A stretch of DNA of 64,000 nucleotides from Candidatus Tepidifontimicrobium thermophilum (GCA_031296405.1 JAVKKH010000005.1:1-64000), one strand, 5' to 3'. Shown: positions 34,145 through 42,894, numbered from the stretch's first letter. Numbers and translations are program-made. The notes: generated from the sequence alone by a model not told the origin.

Positions 34145-35520
34145 GGGTCGGTCTCCCGCTTCGCCCGCCGGACCACCCGCGCGGGCACGCCCACGGCCAC
34201 CATCCCGGGTGGGATGTCCTTGGTAACCACCGAGCCCGCCCCCGTCACCGCGCCCGCGCCAACCCGCACGGGTGCGTTCAGCAAAGTGTCGCTGCCGATG
34301 AACGCTCCGTCCTCGATCACGGTGGGGTGCTTGCCGGGGATCCCGTACTTGAAGTTGCACGTGATGGTCCCCGCCCCGATGTTCACGTCCCGGCCTACCG
34401 TGGCGTCACCGAGGTAGGACACGTGCTGTACCTTGGTGCCCTCGCCCACGGTGGAGTTCTTGATCTCCGCGAAGTTCCCCACCACCACCCGGGGGGCCAG
34501 GCGCGTGCCGGGCCGCAGGTGTGCGTACGGGCCGATCCGGCACTCCTCGGCGACCTCGCTCTCCTCCACCACCGACCACAGGATCTGGACCCGGTCTCCG
34601 ATGCGGGAGCCGCGCACGTGCGCCCCGGGTCCCACCGTGCACCCGCAGCCCACCACCGTGCCCGCCTCCAGCACCGTGAAGGGCAGCAGCACGGTGTCGC
34701 TGCCCACCTGCACGTCGGGCGTCACGTAGGTGGTGTGCGGGTCCAGCACGGTGACACCGGAGTCCATCAGCCGTTGCAGGGTCCTCCGGCGCAGCTCCTC
34801 CTCCGCGGCCGCCAGCTCCCTCCGTGAGTTCACGCCCATCACCTCCGTCACCTCCCTGGCCCGGACCGTTCCCACCTCTCGCCCTCGTGCCTGCAGCCAG
34901 CCGAAGGCGTCCGTGAGGTAGTACTCGCCCTGCGCGTTCTGCGGCGTGAGGTGCGCCAGGGCTTCCCGTAGGTCCTGCGCTTCGAAGCAGCACAGCCCCG
35001 TGTTCACCTCGCGGAGCTGGCGCTCCTCGGGCGTGCAGTCCGCCTCCTCCACCACCCGCACGAAGGAGCCGTCCACCGCCCGCACCACCCTCCCCAGCCC
35101 GTGGGGAGCATCCAGCACCGCCGTGAGCAGCGTCGCCGCGAACCCGCCCTCCACGTGGGCCCCTACCAGGCGGCGGAAGGTCTCCTCGCCCACCAGCGGG
35201 GTGTCCCCGTAGGCCACCAGCACCGGACCGCGGTGACCTTCCAGGTGCCGCAGGGCGCAGCGCACCGCGTCCCCGGTCCCCCTGGGCGCCTCCTGCCAGG
35301 CCACCTGCACCCCTGGGGGAAGCACCTGACACACCGCTTCTCCCCTGTGGCCCACCACCACCACCACGGGCCCGTCCGCCACGGGCCGCAGCGCGTCGAG
35401 GACCCGGAGCACCATGGGCCGGCCGCCCACCGGGTGCAGGACCTTGGGCAGGCGGGACCGCATCCGCCGGCCCTCTCCCGCGGCCAGCAGGATCGCCGCC
35501 ACCGTCCGGTGGCCTCTCAC
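34141..35520 (-). CDS. glmU: Bifunctional GlmU: glucosamine-1-P acetyltransferase / GlcNAc-1-P uridyltransferase
   Basis: 459 residues, GTG start behind GGGAGGTGACCG. The N-terminal pyrophosphorylase domain has 'ILLAAGEGRRMRSRLPKVLH', 'APRGTGDAVRCAL', 'VAYGDTPLVGEETF' and 'EVNTGLCCFEAQDL'. The C-terminal left-handed beta-helix acetyltransferase has 'YAHLRPGTRLAPRVVVGNFA', 'EIKNSTVGEGTKVQHVSYLG' and 'NIGAGTITCNFKYG'. It supplies UDP-GlcNAc to lipid A, peptidoglycan and the wecA/wecB products. It opens the long envelope run. Confidence 0.95.
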   Translation of the reverse strand: MRGHRTVAAILLAAGEGRRMRSRLPKVLHPVGGRPMVLRVLDALRPVADGPVVVVVGHRGEAVCQVLPPGVQVAWQEAPRGTGDAVRCALRHLEGHRGPVLVAYGDTPLVGEETFRRLVGAHVEGGFAATLLTAVLDAPHGLGRVVRAVDGSFVRVVEEADCTPEERQLREVNTGLCCFEAQDLREALAHLTPQNAQGEYYLTDAFGWLQARGREVGTVRAREVTEVMGVNSRRELAAAEEELRRRTLQRLMDSGVTVLDPHTTYVTPDVQVGSDTVLLPFTVLEAGTVVGCGCTVGPGAHVRGSRIGDRVQILWSVVEESEVAEECRIGPYAHLRPGTRLAPRVVVGNFAEIKNSTVGEGTKVQHVSYLGDATVGRDVNIGAGTITCNFKYGIPGKHPTVIEDGAFIGSDTLLNAPVRVGAGAVTGAGSVVTKDIPPGMVAVGVPARVVRRAKRETDP

Positions 35521-35547
35521 CGGTCACCTCCCCAGCGCTGCGCGGGC

Positions 35548-35576
35548 TTGACCCCTGGCGGGGGCGTCCGTATGGT
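35548..35576 (+). promoter_or_regulatory. Promoter of the terC transcript
   Basis: TTGACC (35548-35553) and TATGGT (35571-35576) are separated by 17 bp and lie just before the riboswitch, predicting transcription from about 35583. The strong -35 match and correct spacing support it. It reads away from glmU. Confidence 0.7.
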
Positions 35577-35603
35577 GTTGGTGGCCCCGCACGGCGCGGG
35601 GCT

Positions 35604-35726
35604 GAGGGGAGTAACTGGCGGCCGTGCGTAGTGCGCGCGCGGCCGCGGCCCGGTCGTCAGTCCGGCGGACGCGGGCAGGCGGTCCGCCCGGTCGGGCCTG
35701 TGGCGATGCCTCACGGTGAGACCTCC
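35604..35726 (+). promoter_or_regulatory. yybP-ykoY (Mn2+) riboswitch
   Basis: The leader contains the loop motif GGGGAGTA (35606-35613), the partner motif GGTCGTCAGTC near 35670, GC-rich helical arms, and the closing motif GTGAGACCTC (35717-35726). GAGG just at the 5' end pairs with CCTC at the 3' end to form P1. This is the layout of the yybP-ykoY class, which senses Mn2+. The gene it precedes (TerC/Alx family) is one of the two most common families controlled by this RNA. Confidence 0.82.
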
Positions 35727-35752
35727 GGCGGGCACCGGAGGTCTTTCGTTTT
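35719..35752 (+). terminator. Riboswitch-controlled intrinsic terminator
   Basis: AGACCTCCGG (35719-35728) and CCGGAGGTCT (35735-35744) form a perfect 10-bp stem with a 6-nt loop, followed by TTCGTTTT. Its left arm reuses the CCTC of riboswitch helix P1, so the two structures exclude each other. Metal binding would favour P1 and read-through into terC. Confidence 0.85.
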
Positions 35753-35775
35753 GACAGGGGACGCGGGGGAGGCGG

Positions 35776-36729
35776 ATGAACGTCGAGGTGCTGCTGTGGA
35801 TCGTCTTCCACGTGGTGGTGGGCGCCATGCTGGCCGTCGACCTCGGAGTTTTCCAGCGCACACCCCACAAGCTGTCCATGCGGGAAGCCACCATCTGGAG
35901 CGTGGTGTGGATCGCCGCGGCGCTTCTGTTCAACGCGGGGGTCTGGGCCCTGGAGGGCCCCCAGGTCGGGCTGGAGTGGCTCACCGCGTACCTCGTGGAG
36001 AAAGCCCTGAGCGTGGACAACCTCTTCGTCTTCCTCGTCATCTTCTCATACTTCGCCGTCCCGGACCACCTGCAGCCGCGCGTCCTCCTGTGGGGAGTCC
36101 TTGGCGCCGTGGTCATGCGGGCCAGCCTCATCCTGGTGGGCGTCACCCTGGTCAAGCTCTTCCACTGGGTGCTGTACCTCTTCGGCGCGCTCCTCGTGTA
36201 CACGGGCTGGAAGCTGTTCCGGCACCGGGAAGAGACCGTGGACCCGTCACAGAACCCGGTGCTCCGGGCGGTGCGGCGGAGGTTCCCCGTCACGGAGACG
36301 TACGTGGGAGGCCGCTTTTTCCTCCGTCGGGAAGGCCGGCTCTGGGTGACCCCGCTGTTCCTGGTGTTGGTGGTGGTCGAAAGCACCGACCTGATGTTCG
36401 CCATCGACTCCATCCCCGCGGTGCTGGCGATCACCCACCACATGTTCACCGCCTATACCTCGAACATCTTCGCCATCCTGGGGCTGCGGGCCCTCTTCTT
36501 CGTGCTGGCGGGCATCATGGACATGTTCCGCTACCTGAAGTACGGCCTGTCGCTCGTCCTGGTGTTCATCGGCCTGAAGATGTTGGCGGCGGACTTCTAC
36601 AAGGTCCCGATCGGCCTCTCCCTGGCCGTGGTGGCGGCGATCCTCGCCGTCAGCGTGCTGGCCTCCGTGCTGATCCCCGCGCCCAAGGAGACCGCTCAGG
36701 AGGCTCCCGAGGTTTCCGCGGGTTCCTGA
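35776..36729 (+). CDS. alx: TerC/Alx-family membrane protein, probable Mn2+ exporter
   Basis: 317 residues, ATG behind GGGGGAGGCGG. About nine membrane helices. Family motifs include 'AMLAVDLGVFQRTPHKLSMR', 'YLVEKALSVDNLFVFLVIFS', 'RVLLWGVLGAVVMRASLILV', 'VVVESTDLMFAIDSIPAVLA', 'TYTSNIFAILGLRALFF'-type and 'YLKYGLSLVLVFIGLKM'. The buried acidic residues in 'SVDN' and 'STDLMFAIDS' are the proposed metal ligands. E. coli Alx and related proteins lower intracellular Mn2+ and are induced through the same riboswitch. Although named TerC (tellurite resistance) in databases, manganese homeostasis is the better reading here. Confidence 0.88.
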   Translation: MNVEVLLWIVFHVVVGAMLAVDLGVFQRTPHKLSMREATIWSVVWIAAALLFNAGVWALEGPQVGLEWLTAYLVEKALSVDNLFVFLVIFSYFAVPDHLQPRVLLWGVLGAVVMRASLILVGVTLVKLFHWVLYLFGALLVYTGWKLFRHREETVDPSQNPVLRAVRRRFPVTETYVGGRFFLRREGRLWVTPLFLVLVVVESTDLMFAIDSIPAVLAITHHMFTAYTSNIFAILGLRALFFVLAGIMDMFRYLKYGLSLVLVFIGLKMLAADFYKVPIGLSLAVVAAILAVSVLASVLIPAPKETAQEAPEVSAGS

Positions 36730-36767
36730 CCCCCCGGCCCTCCGCGGGGGCGTAAGATCTAAAGGGG

Positions 36768-37385
36768 ATGAATCGGATCCGGGCGCGGCTGGAGATCACC
36801 GACACGGGCGAGGACGTGGAGGCGGTTCCCTGCCTGTTCTCCCTCGAGGTGGACGGCCGTCCTCTGCTGCTCCTCGGGGAGAGCGCCCGCGCCCTGGGCA
36901 TCCCGTCCCACGACGCCTCCTACTCTGCCTACGCGCTGTTCGAGGGCGTGCAGGGCCTGCTGCTCACCCTCCTGGCGGACCACCACGCGGTCACCGACCC
37001 CAGCGATCCCTACGCTTCGCCCCTATTCCTGGCGGACTGCGGGATGGATTGCTGCGGCTACCACGACCTGACCGTTCTCCACCGGCAGGGACGCGTGTAC
37101 CTGGAGGACCCGCGGGACGGCAGCCGGTACGTGCTGGACCCGGCGGAGTACGCGCGGGCGGTGCTCGCCGCGGTCCAGGGCTTCCTCGACTTCGCGACCC
37201 GCGAGTCGCGGCTGCGGGACGACGAGGCGTGGCACCTCTACGACCACCTGAGCTGGCTCGTGCGCAAGGTCGCCTGCGACGGCGCGCCTCCCGTGCGGGC
37301 CGCCTGCCGGGAGTTCCTGGACCGCGCGGACGAGCAGATCCAGCGGGCCACCCGACCCGCCCAGGAGGTCCGCGGGACCCACTAG
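36768..37385 (+). CDS. Unknown protein with a Cys/His cluster
   Basis: 205 residues from ATG behind AAAGGGG; a TAAGAT box sits 9 bp before the start. No family recognised. The first half is strand-rich (LEITDTGEDVEAVPCLFSLE). The centre carries 'LADCGMDCCGYHDLTVLH', a compact three-Cys plus His cluster that could bind a metal. The second half is helical with 'WHLYDHLSWLVRKVACDG'. No signal peptide and no membrane helix, so it is probably cytoplasmic. It converges with the next gene and the two share one CTAG as stop codon on both strands. Confidence 0.65.
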   Translation: MNRIRARLEITDTGEDVEAVPCLFSLEVDGRPLLLLGESARALGIPSHDASYSAYALFEGVQGLLLTLLADHHAVTDPSDPYASPLFLADCGMDCCGYHDLTVLHRQGRVYLEDPRDGSRYVLDPAEYARAVLAAVQGFLDFATRESRLRDDEAWHLYDHLSWLVRKVACDGAPPVRAACREFLDRADEQIQRATRPAQEVRGTH

Positions 37386-37822
37386 CGCAACGGCCAGATG
37401 ACCTGGGGCCGGAGGTTGCGGGACAGGCCCAGTTGCGTCGCCATGCGGTGGGTCCACGCGACGAAGCCGTCCACGATCATTAGGCACTCCTCCTCCACCT
37501 CGTCCGGGCTCAGGGGACTGGCGCGGAGACGGGCCACCATGTCTCCGATGGCGGAGCAGAAGGTGCTCACGTCGTCCAGCAGCTCCCGCGCCACCCGCAG
37601 CCCCTGTGCGGAGAGCCCCGCAGGCCGTCGGGCGGTCCTGCCCGACAGGCGGCGCCGCTGCGCCGCCGCCCACTCGTCCAGCTCGTCCAGCACGAAGAAC
37701 GCGTCCTCCGGCCCCCGCTCCATCACCACCGAGACGAAGCCCTGGCAGGCTCGCCACACCTGGTGGATCACGCCCGCCAGATACCGCTTGTCCGCCGCCA
37801 GAAGCCCTCGGTTCGCCGCCAT
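37382..37822 (-). CDS. Unknown helical protein
   Basis: 146 residues if the ATG preceded by GAGGAGCGGGTG is used; a second ATG 18 bp upstream has no such site. The sequence is almost entirely predicted helical (LLAADKRYLAGVIHQVWRAC, VARELLDDVSTFCSAIGDMV, DEVEEECLMIVDGFVAWTHR), with no signal peptide or membrane segment. No family recognised. It is transcribed divergently from the YbaK-like gene and ends against the Cys/His gene. Confidence 0.55.
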   Translation of the reverse strand: MAANRGLLAADKRYLAGVIHQVWRACQGFVSVVMERGPEDAFFVLDELDEWAAAQRRRLSGRTARRPAGLSAQGLRVARELLDDVSTFCSAIGDMVARLRASPLSPDEVEEECLMIVDGFVAWTHRMATQLGLSRNLRPQVIWPLR

Positions 37823-37893
37823 CACCCGCTCCTCGTCCATACGCTTTCGACGCTGCCCTCCTCCGCCCCTCGCCGGGTACAATCGGCTCGGGG

Positions 37894-38364
37894 GTGAGTG
37901 CCGTGACCTGCCGCGAGCGCCTCGAGTCCTACTTCCGGGAGAACGCGGTGCCCTTCCGGGTGGACTGGCACCCTCTAGCGTACACCGCGCAGGAGGTTGC
38001 CGCTTCTGAACACGTGTCCGGGTACCTGGTGGCCAAGCCGGTGATCGTCCGGTGTGGGGAAGGATTCCTCATGGCCGTCCTGGCGGCACCCCAGCGCCTG
38101 GACCTGGCCAAGCTGGAGAATTTGGTCGGCAAACCCTGCCGGCTGGCGGAGGAGTCGGAGTTCGCACCCTTGTTCCCCGACTGTGAGGTGGGGGCTCAGC
38201 CGCCCTTCGGCAACCTGTACGGGATCCCCGTGTACGTGGACCGACGCCTGTCGGAGGACCCGGAGATCGTGTTCCGCTGCGGCTCGCACCGCGAGACCAT
38301 GCGGATCCCTTACAAGGACTTTGAGCGGCTGACCCAACCCGTGGTGGCGGACCTCGCCGCGTAG
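37894..38364 (+). CDS. YbaK/ProX-type aminoacyl-tRNA deacylase
   Basis: 156 residues from GTG at 37894; GTG at 37903, after GGGGGTGA, is an equally possible start. Motifs: 'RLESYFRENAVPFRVDWHPL', 'YTAQEVAASEHVSGYLVAKP' with the catalytic Lys in VAKP, 'LAKLENLVGKPCRLAEESEF', 'DCEVGAQPPFGNLYGIPVYV' and 'IVFRCGSHRETMRIPYKDFE'. The family removes mischarged amino acids (Cys, Ala) from tRNA-Pro and related tRNAs in trans. A TACAAT box (37878-37883) lies 10 bp before the first GTG, so the mRNA probably has almost no leader. Confidence 0.88.
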   Translation: MSAVTCRERLESYFRENAVPFRVDWHPLAYTAQEVAASEHVSGYLVAKPVIVRCGEGFLMAVLAAPQRLDLAKLENLVGKPCRLAEESEFAPLFPDCEVGAQPPFGNLYGIPVYVDRRLSEDPEIVFRCGSHRETMRIPYKDFERLTQPVVADLAA

Positions 38365-38426
38365 CGTCCGCTGCCGTACCAGGGAAAGCGCGCGGTCCCG
38401 CAGGCGGCGGTCCAACCCCGTCGCCA

Positions 38427-40238
38427 TCACACGCCGAACACGAACCGGTCCGCCACCATAGCCCCGAACAGCAGGGCCAGGTACACCAGGGAGTAACGGT
38501 ACACGGTCCACGCGGTCTCGCCCCGCCCACGCCACAGTCGCCACGCGCGTCGAACGAACCCCGCCCCCAGGCCCGCGGCCGCCACAGTGTACAGCCATCC
38601 GAGGCCTGCGGCGGGCACCAGCAGCAGCGTCACGAGCACCGTGGCCACGGTGTACAGGAACACCTGCCGGTGGGTCTCCGCCTCGCCCCGGACCACGGGG
38701 AGCATGGGGATGCCTGCCGCCGCGTAGTCGTCCTTCAGGTTCAGGCTCAGGGCCCAGAAGTGAGGGGGAGTCCACAGGAAGACCACCGCGAACAGCAGCA
38801 CCGCCGGCAGCTCGACCCGACCCGTGACCGCCGCCCACGCCACCAGGGGAGGCACCGCACCCGCGGCGCCTCCGATCACGATGTTCTGCGGCGTGGTGCG
38901 CTTCAGCCAAGCCGTGTACACGAGCACGTAAAACGCCAGCCCCGCGAGGGTGAGGGTTGCGGCCAGGAGGTTGGCGCCCCGCCACAGGATCCAGAAACCT
39001 CCCACGCCGAGGACGGCGGCGAAGGCCACCGCGCGGGCCGGTGGCAGCCGACCTGCTGCCACCGGACGCTTCTGCCGCGTGCGTTCCATCACCGCGTCCA
39101 CGTCCCGGTCCAGCACGCAGTTCAGCGCGTTGGCCGCGCCCGCAGTCAGGGCGCCGCCCACCAGGGTGGCCAGCACCACCACCGCGGAGGGCTGGCCCCG
39201 CGTGGCCAGCACCAGGGTGCAGGCGGTGGTGACCAGCAACAGCACCACGATCCGCGGCTTGGTCAGGGCCACGTAGTCGGACACCGCAGCCCGCCACGCC
39301 GGTACGGCTCGCGGCTCGGGAACTGCGGGAACCGGGCGGGCCTCCGCCGCGGCCCGCACCAGCAGCGCCACCAGCACCGCCCACAGCACCGCGGCCAGCC
39401 CCAGGTGCGCGCTCACCACCGCGAAGTGCAGGCCGCTCAGCAGGTTCAGCCACCCCACGAAGATCTGCAGGCCGTACAGGGCGGCCGCCCCGTGAGCCAG
39501 CCGTCGAAGGTCCGGACGGTCCTGGCGGGCCCGGACCACCACGGAACCCAGGAGCACCGCCACCAGCACCGCCCACAGCCGGTGGGCAAAGTGCTCCAGC
39601 ACCCCCGGCTCCGCAGGCGGCAGCAGCGCGCCCCGGCACAGAGGCCAGTCCGGACACGCGAGCCCGGCTCCGGAGGCGCCCACGTACCCGCCCAGCAGCA
39701 CCAGCACGTACAGGCCCGCCAGAGCCGTCAGCACGGAGCCGCGGAAGCTGCGGCTCCGGGAGTCTGCGCCACCCGACCGGTATCCCGACGCACGCTGCCA
39801 CAGCACCACCACCAAAGCCACGAAGAGCAGGGCGGTCCCCAGGTGCAGCACCACCAGCCAGGCTGCGAGCCCCCCCAGCACGGTGGCGCCGCCCAGGAGG
39901 GCCTGGACCACCACGAGCCCCAGGGCGGCCCACGCGGGCTTCCGGAGCTCATGGCCGGCGGCCCCCAGGCGGTAAGTCCAGACCACCAGGGTGACCACCC
40001 AGAGCCCCACCACCGCGGCCACCAGCCGGTGGCTCCACTCCAACAAGACCAGGGGGTCCGGGGGCGGGATCCAACGGCCGTGGCACAGAGGCCAGTCGGG
40101 GCAGGCGTCACCCGCTCCCGTGGTGCGCACGACACCGCCCAGCACCACCAGGGCTAGGCTCAGGGCCAGCAGGGCCGCCGAGAAGCGACGGAAATGATCC
40201 ACCGGGTCCGAGTTGCGCGCCGCGCGGCTTTCCGACAA
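38427..40238 (-). CDS. ctaAB: Fused heme A synthase (CtaA/COX15) - heme O synthase (CtaB)
   Basis: 603 residues with about seventeen membrane helices; start TTG at 40238 or GTG at 40202. Residues about 15-295 are CtaA, with duplicated halves 'GGVVRTTGAGDACPDWPLC' and 'GYVGASGAGLACPDWPLC', and heme-ligand His in 'LLEWSHRLVAAVVG', 'LHLGTALLF', 'LEHFAHRLWAVL' and 'SAHLGLAAVL'. Residues about 315-600 are CtaB, a UbiA prenyltransferase with 'YVALTKPRIVVLLLVTTACT', 'NALNCVLDRDVDAVMERTRQ' and 'YTAWLKRTTPQNIVIGGAAG'. The single chain would farnesylate heme B to heme O and then oxidise it to heme A for an aa3-type oxidase. This implies aerobic respiration. No cytochrome oxidase subunit is in the window. 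Confidence 0.92.
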   Translation of the reverse strand: MSESRAARNSDPVDHFRRFSAALLALSLALVVLGGVVRTTGAGDACPDWPLCHGRWIPPPDPLVLLEWSHRLVAAVVGLWVVTLVVWTYRLGAAGHELRKPAWAALGLVVVQALLGGATVLGGLAAWLVVLHLGTALLFVALVVVLWQRASGYRSGGADSRSRSFRGSVLTALAGLYVLVLLGGYVGASGAGLACPDWPLCRGALLPPAEPGVLEHFAHRLWAVLVAVLLGSVVVRARQDRPDLRRLAHGAAALYGLQIFVGWLNLLSGLHFAVVSAHLGLAAVLWAVLVALLVRAAAEARPVPAVPEPRAVPAWRAAVSDYVALTKPRIVVLLLVTTACTLVLATRGQPSAVVVLATLVGGALTAGAANALNCVLDRDVDAVMERTRQKRPVAAGRLPPARAVAFAAVLGVGGFWILWRGANLLAATLTLAGLAFYVLVYTAWLKRTTPQNIVIGGAAGAVPPLVAWAAVTGRVELPAVLLFAVVFLWTPPHFWALSLNLKDDYAAAGIPMLPVVRGEAETHRQVFLYTVATVLVTLLLVPAAGLGWLYTVAAAGLGAGFVRRAWRLWRGRGETAWTVYRYSLVYLALLFGAMVADRFVFGV

Positions 40239-40307
40239 ACTACAGGGCGGGCGCGTCCGGGGCTATTGTACGACGCGCCTCCATTAGAGCGCACGCGGAG
40301 GTCACGG

Positions 40308-40814
40308 GTGCTGAACACGGACACGTGGACTGGCTACCCCGGGCGGCACGCCTTCCGGGTCGCGGCGGCCGCAACCTTGGTCACGGCCCTGGCCTGCCTG
40401 GGCGTGTTGCTGTGGGGACTGGGCCGGGCGGTGTGGCATCCAGAAGGTACCGGGACGGTCCAGGGCTGGTTCGTGGCGCTGTGGGACAACCTCGTGGTGG
40501 ACCGCACCCGGTGGGCTTTTGCCGCAAGTCTCCTGCTCCTCCTGCTGACCGGGCCAGCCTACGGATACGTCTACGGCGTGGCGGTGGCGCCCGTCCTGTA
40601 CCGGGCCGCCGCTTTGCGGGAGCGTCCCTGGCTGTGCGGGGCTCTGTACGCCCTGCTGGTCTGGCCCCTGACGCTGTTCGTGGCGTTCCCCCTGGCAGGC
40701 GCGGGCATCCTCGGCTCCCAGCTGGCCGGAGGAGGGATGCCGTGGCTAGCGCTCGCGGCCCACGTGCTCCACGGGGGGCTCGTGGCGTCGTGGCTGCGGC
40801 TGACCGAGGCCTAG
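40308..40814 (+). CDS. Unknown small integral membrane protein
   Basis: 168 residues, GTG behind GGAGGTCACGG. Four membrane helices (about 20-42, 65-90, 100-120, 135-155), with charged loops 'LWDNLVVDRTRWAF' and 'YRAAALRERPWLC'. No family recognised. It is divergent from the heme A/O synthase and ends 19 bp before the convergent transketolase. Shared regulation with heme A synthesis is possible but unproven. Confidence 0.6.
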   Translation: MLNTDTWTGYPGRHAFRVAAAATLVTALACLGVLLWGLGRAVWHPEGTGTVQGWFVALWDNLVVDRTRWAFAASLLLLLLTGPAYGYVYGVAVAPVLYRAAALRERPWLCGALYALLVWPLTLFVAFPLAGAGILGSQLAGGGMPWLALAAHVLHGGLVASWLRLTEA

Positions 40815-40833
40815 GGGGCCGGGTCCCGGGCCC

Positions 40834-42894
40834 TCAAGTTGGCCTCTCCAGCAGCTCGCGGGCGGCCTGGTAGACCCGGTCCGGCGTGAGCCCGAGCTTC
40901 TCCGCCACCACCGCGTAGGGAGCGGACGCCCCGAACCGGTCGACTCCCAGCACTCGGCCTCCGCAGCCCACGTACCGCTCCCAACCGAAGGGCCGGGCCG
41001 CCTCCACCGCCAGCCGGCGGCGCGCGGGGGCGGGCAGGACCTCCTCCCGGTACGAGGGAGGCTGGCGGTCGAACAGCTCCCAGGACGGCAGGCTCACCAC
41101 CCGGACTCGCACGCCCTCGGACCGCAGCCGCTCGTACGCCTCCACGCACAACCAGACCTCCGAACCCGTACCGATCAGGATCAACTCCGGCGGCCCGTCG
41201 CAGTCCGCCAGCACGTAGCCCCCGCGCCGCAGGCCGGAGGCGGGCGCGTACCGGTTGCGATCCAGGACCGGCACCGCCTGGCGGGTCAGGACCAGCGCCA
41301 CAGGCCCCTCCCTGTGCTCCAGGGCTACCCGCCACGCCTCCACGGTCTCCGCCGCGTCCGCGGGCCGGATCACCAACAGGTTGGGGACACTCCGCAGAGA
41401 CGGCAGGTGCTCCACGGGCTGGTGGGTAGGTCCGTCCTCGCCCACCAGGACGGAGTCGTGGGTGAACACGTGCACCACCGGCAGCTCCGCCAGCGCGGCC
41501 AGACGGATGGCAGGCCGTTCGTAGTCCGAGAACACCAGGAACGTGGCCACGAACGGCCTCAGGCCACCGTGGTAAGCGATCCCGTTGGCCACCGCGCCCA
41601 TGGCGTGCTCCCGCACCCCGAAGTGGAGGTTGCGGCCGCGGTAGTCCATGGGGCCCCCGCAGGCGCCCTGCGGGTCGCGCACCGCCCGCAGAGGACTCTG
41701 AAAGTCGCCCAGGCCCAACAACGCGGTCTGGGTGGACGGGTTCAGGTCTGCGGAGCCGCCCACCAGCCACGGGATCCGGGAGGCCAGCACGTTCAGGACC
41801 TTCCCCGAGGCGCTGCGGGTGGCCACCCGGTCCCCCGCGGCAAAGGTGGGCAGGTCCTGGTCCCAGCCCGGCGGGAGCTCACCCCGCTGCGCCCGCTCCC
41901 ACAGGTCCGCCAGGTCCGGATACTGGCGGGCGTACGCCTCGAACCGCCGACGCCAGTCCGCCTCCAGTTGCTGGCCCCTTCCGACCGCCTTCCGGAACTC
42001 CGCCAGCGCTTCCTCCGGGACCGCGAAGGGCTCCCCGTAGGGCCAGCCCAGGTTCCGCTTGGCCCGCAGCACCTCCTCCTCACCGAGGGGCGCGCCGTGC
42101 GCCTCGTGGCGGCCCTGCTTGCCGGGGCTGCCGTAAGCGATCTGGGTCCGTACCACGATCAGGGAGGGCCGACTCAGGTCTGCACGGGCCTGCACCAAAG
42201 CCGCCTCCACCGCGGCCAGATCGTTACCGTCCGCCACCTCCTGGACGTGCCAGCCCAGGGCCTCGAACCGGCCGGCCACGTCCTCCGTGAAGGTGAGCTC
42301 TGTGCTGCCCGCCAGGGACACCCCGTTGGCGTCGTACAGGCACACGAGCTTGCCCAGCTGCAGGTGCCCCGCCAACGAAGCTGCCTCGTGCGCCACGCCC
42401 TCCATCAAGTCGCCGTCGGAGGCCACCACGTAGGTCCAGTGGTCCACGATCTCGTATCCCGGGCGGTTGAACACGCTGGCCAGGTGCCGTTCCGCGATGG
42501 CCATGCCCACCGCGTTGGCAAACCCCTGGCCCAGAGGACCCGTGGTGCACTCCACCCCGGGCGTGGCGCGGAACTCCGGGTGGCCGGGCGTCCGGCTTCC
42601 CCACTGGCGGAAGTTCTTCAGGTCGTCCAGGGTGAGGTCGTAACCCGTGAGGTACAGGAGGGCGTACAGCAACATGGACGCGTGCCCCGCGGACAGCACA
42701 AACCGGTCCCGGTCGGGCCAGTGCGGGTTGCGGGGGTTGTGGCGGAGGAAGCGGGTCCACAGGACGTAGGCCGGCCCGGCGAACCCCATGGGCGCACCCG
42801 GGTGACCTGACCGGGCGCGCTCCACCGCGTCCATGGCCAGCGCCCGCAGGGTGTTCACGCACAGTATGTCCAGAGCCTGCCGCTGTCCGATCAT
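40834..42894 (-). CDS. tkt: Transketolase
   Basis: 686 residues from the ATG after GGAGGAGGGC. Motifs: '[20 protein letters not shown]', '[20 protein letters not shown]', '[20 protein letters not shown]', the thiamine-pyrophosphate motif '[10 protein letters not shown]' to '[11 protein letters not shown]', '[12 protein letters not shown]', '[20 protein letters not shown]', '[18 protein letters not shown]' and '[18 protein letters not shown]'. It transfers two-carbon units in the pentose phosphate or Calvin pathway. It is a stand-alone gene with its own promoter. Confidence 0.95.
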   Translation of the reverse strand: MIGQRQALDILCVNTLRALAMDAVERARSGHPGAPMGFAGPAYVLWTRFLRHNPRNPHWPDRDRFVLSAGHASMLLYALLYLTGYDLTLDDLKNFRQWGSRTPGHPEFRATPGVECTTGPLGQGFANAVGMAIAERHLASVFNRPGYEIVDHWTYVVASDGDLMEGVAHEAASLAGHLQLGKLVCLYDANGVSLAGSTELTFTEDVAGRFEALGWHVQEVADGNDLAAVEAALVQARADLSRPSLIVVRTQIAYGSPGKQGRHEAHGAPLGEEEVLRAKRNLGWPYGEPFAVPEEALAEFRKAVGRGQQLEADWRRRFEAYARQYPDLADLWERAQRGELPPGWDQDLPTFAAGDRVATRSASGKVLNVLASRIPWLVGGSADLNPSTQTALLGLGDFQSPLRAVRDPQGACGGPMDYRGRNLHFGVREHAMGAVANGIAYHGGLRPFVATFLVFSDYERPAIRLAALAELPVVHVFTHDSVLVGEDGPTHQPVEHLPSLRSVPNLLVIRPADAAETVEAWRVALEHREGPVALVLTRQAVPVLDRNRYAPASGLRRGGYVLADCDGPPELILIGTGSEVWLCVEAYERLRSEGVRVRVVSLPSWELFDRQPPSYREEVLPAPARRRLAVEAARPFGWERYVGCGGRVLGVDRFGASAPYAVVAEKLGLTPDRVYQAARELLERPT

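Noticed and set aside
40815-40833. Bidirectional terminator between the small membrane gene and transketolase
   Set aside because: The GC-rich inverted repeat has a bulge and no T-rich tract on either side, so I could not support it.
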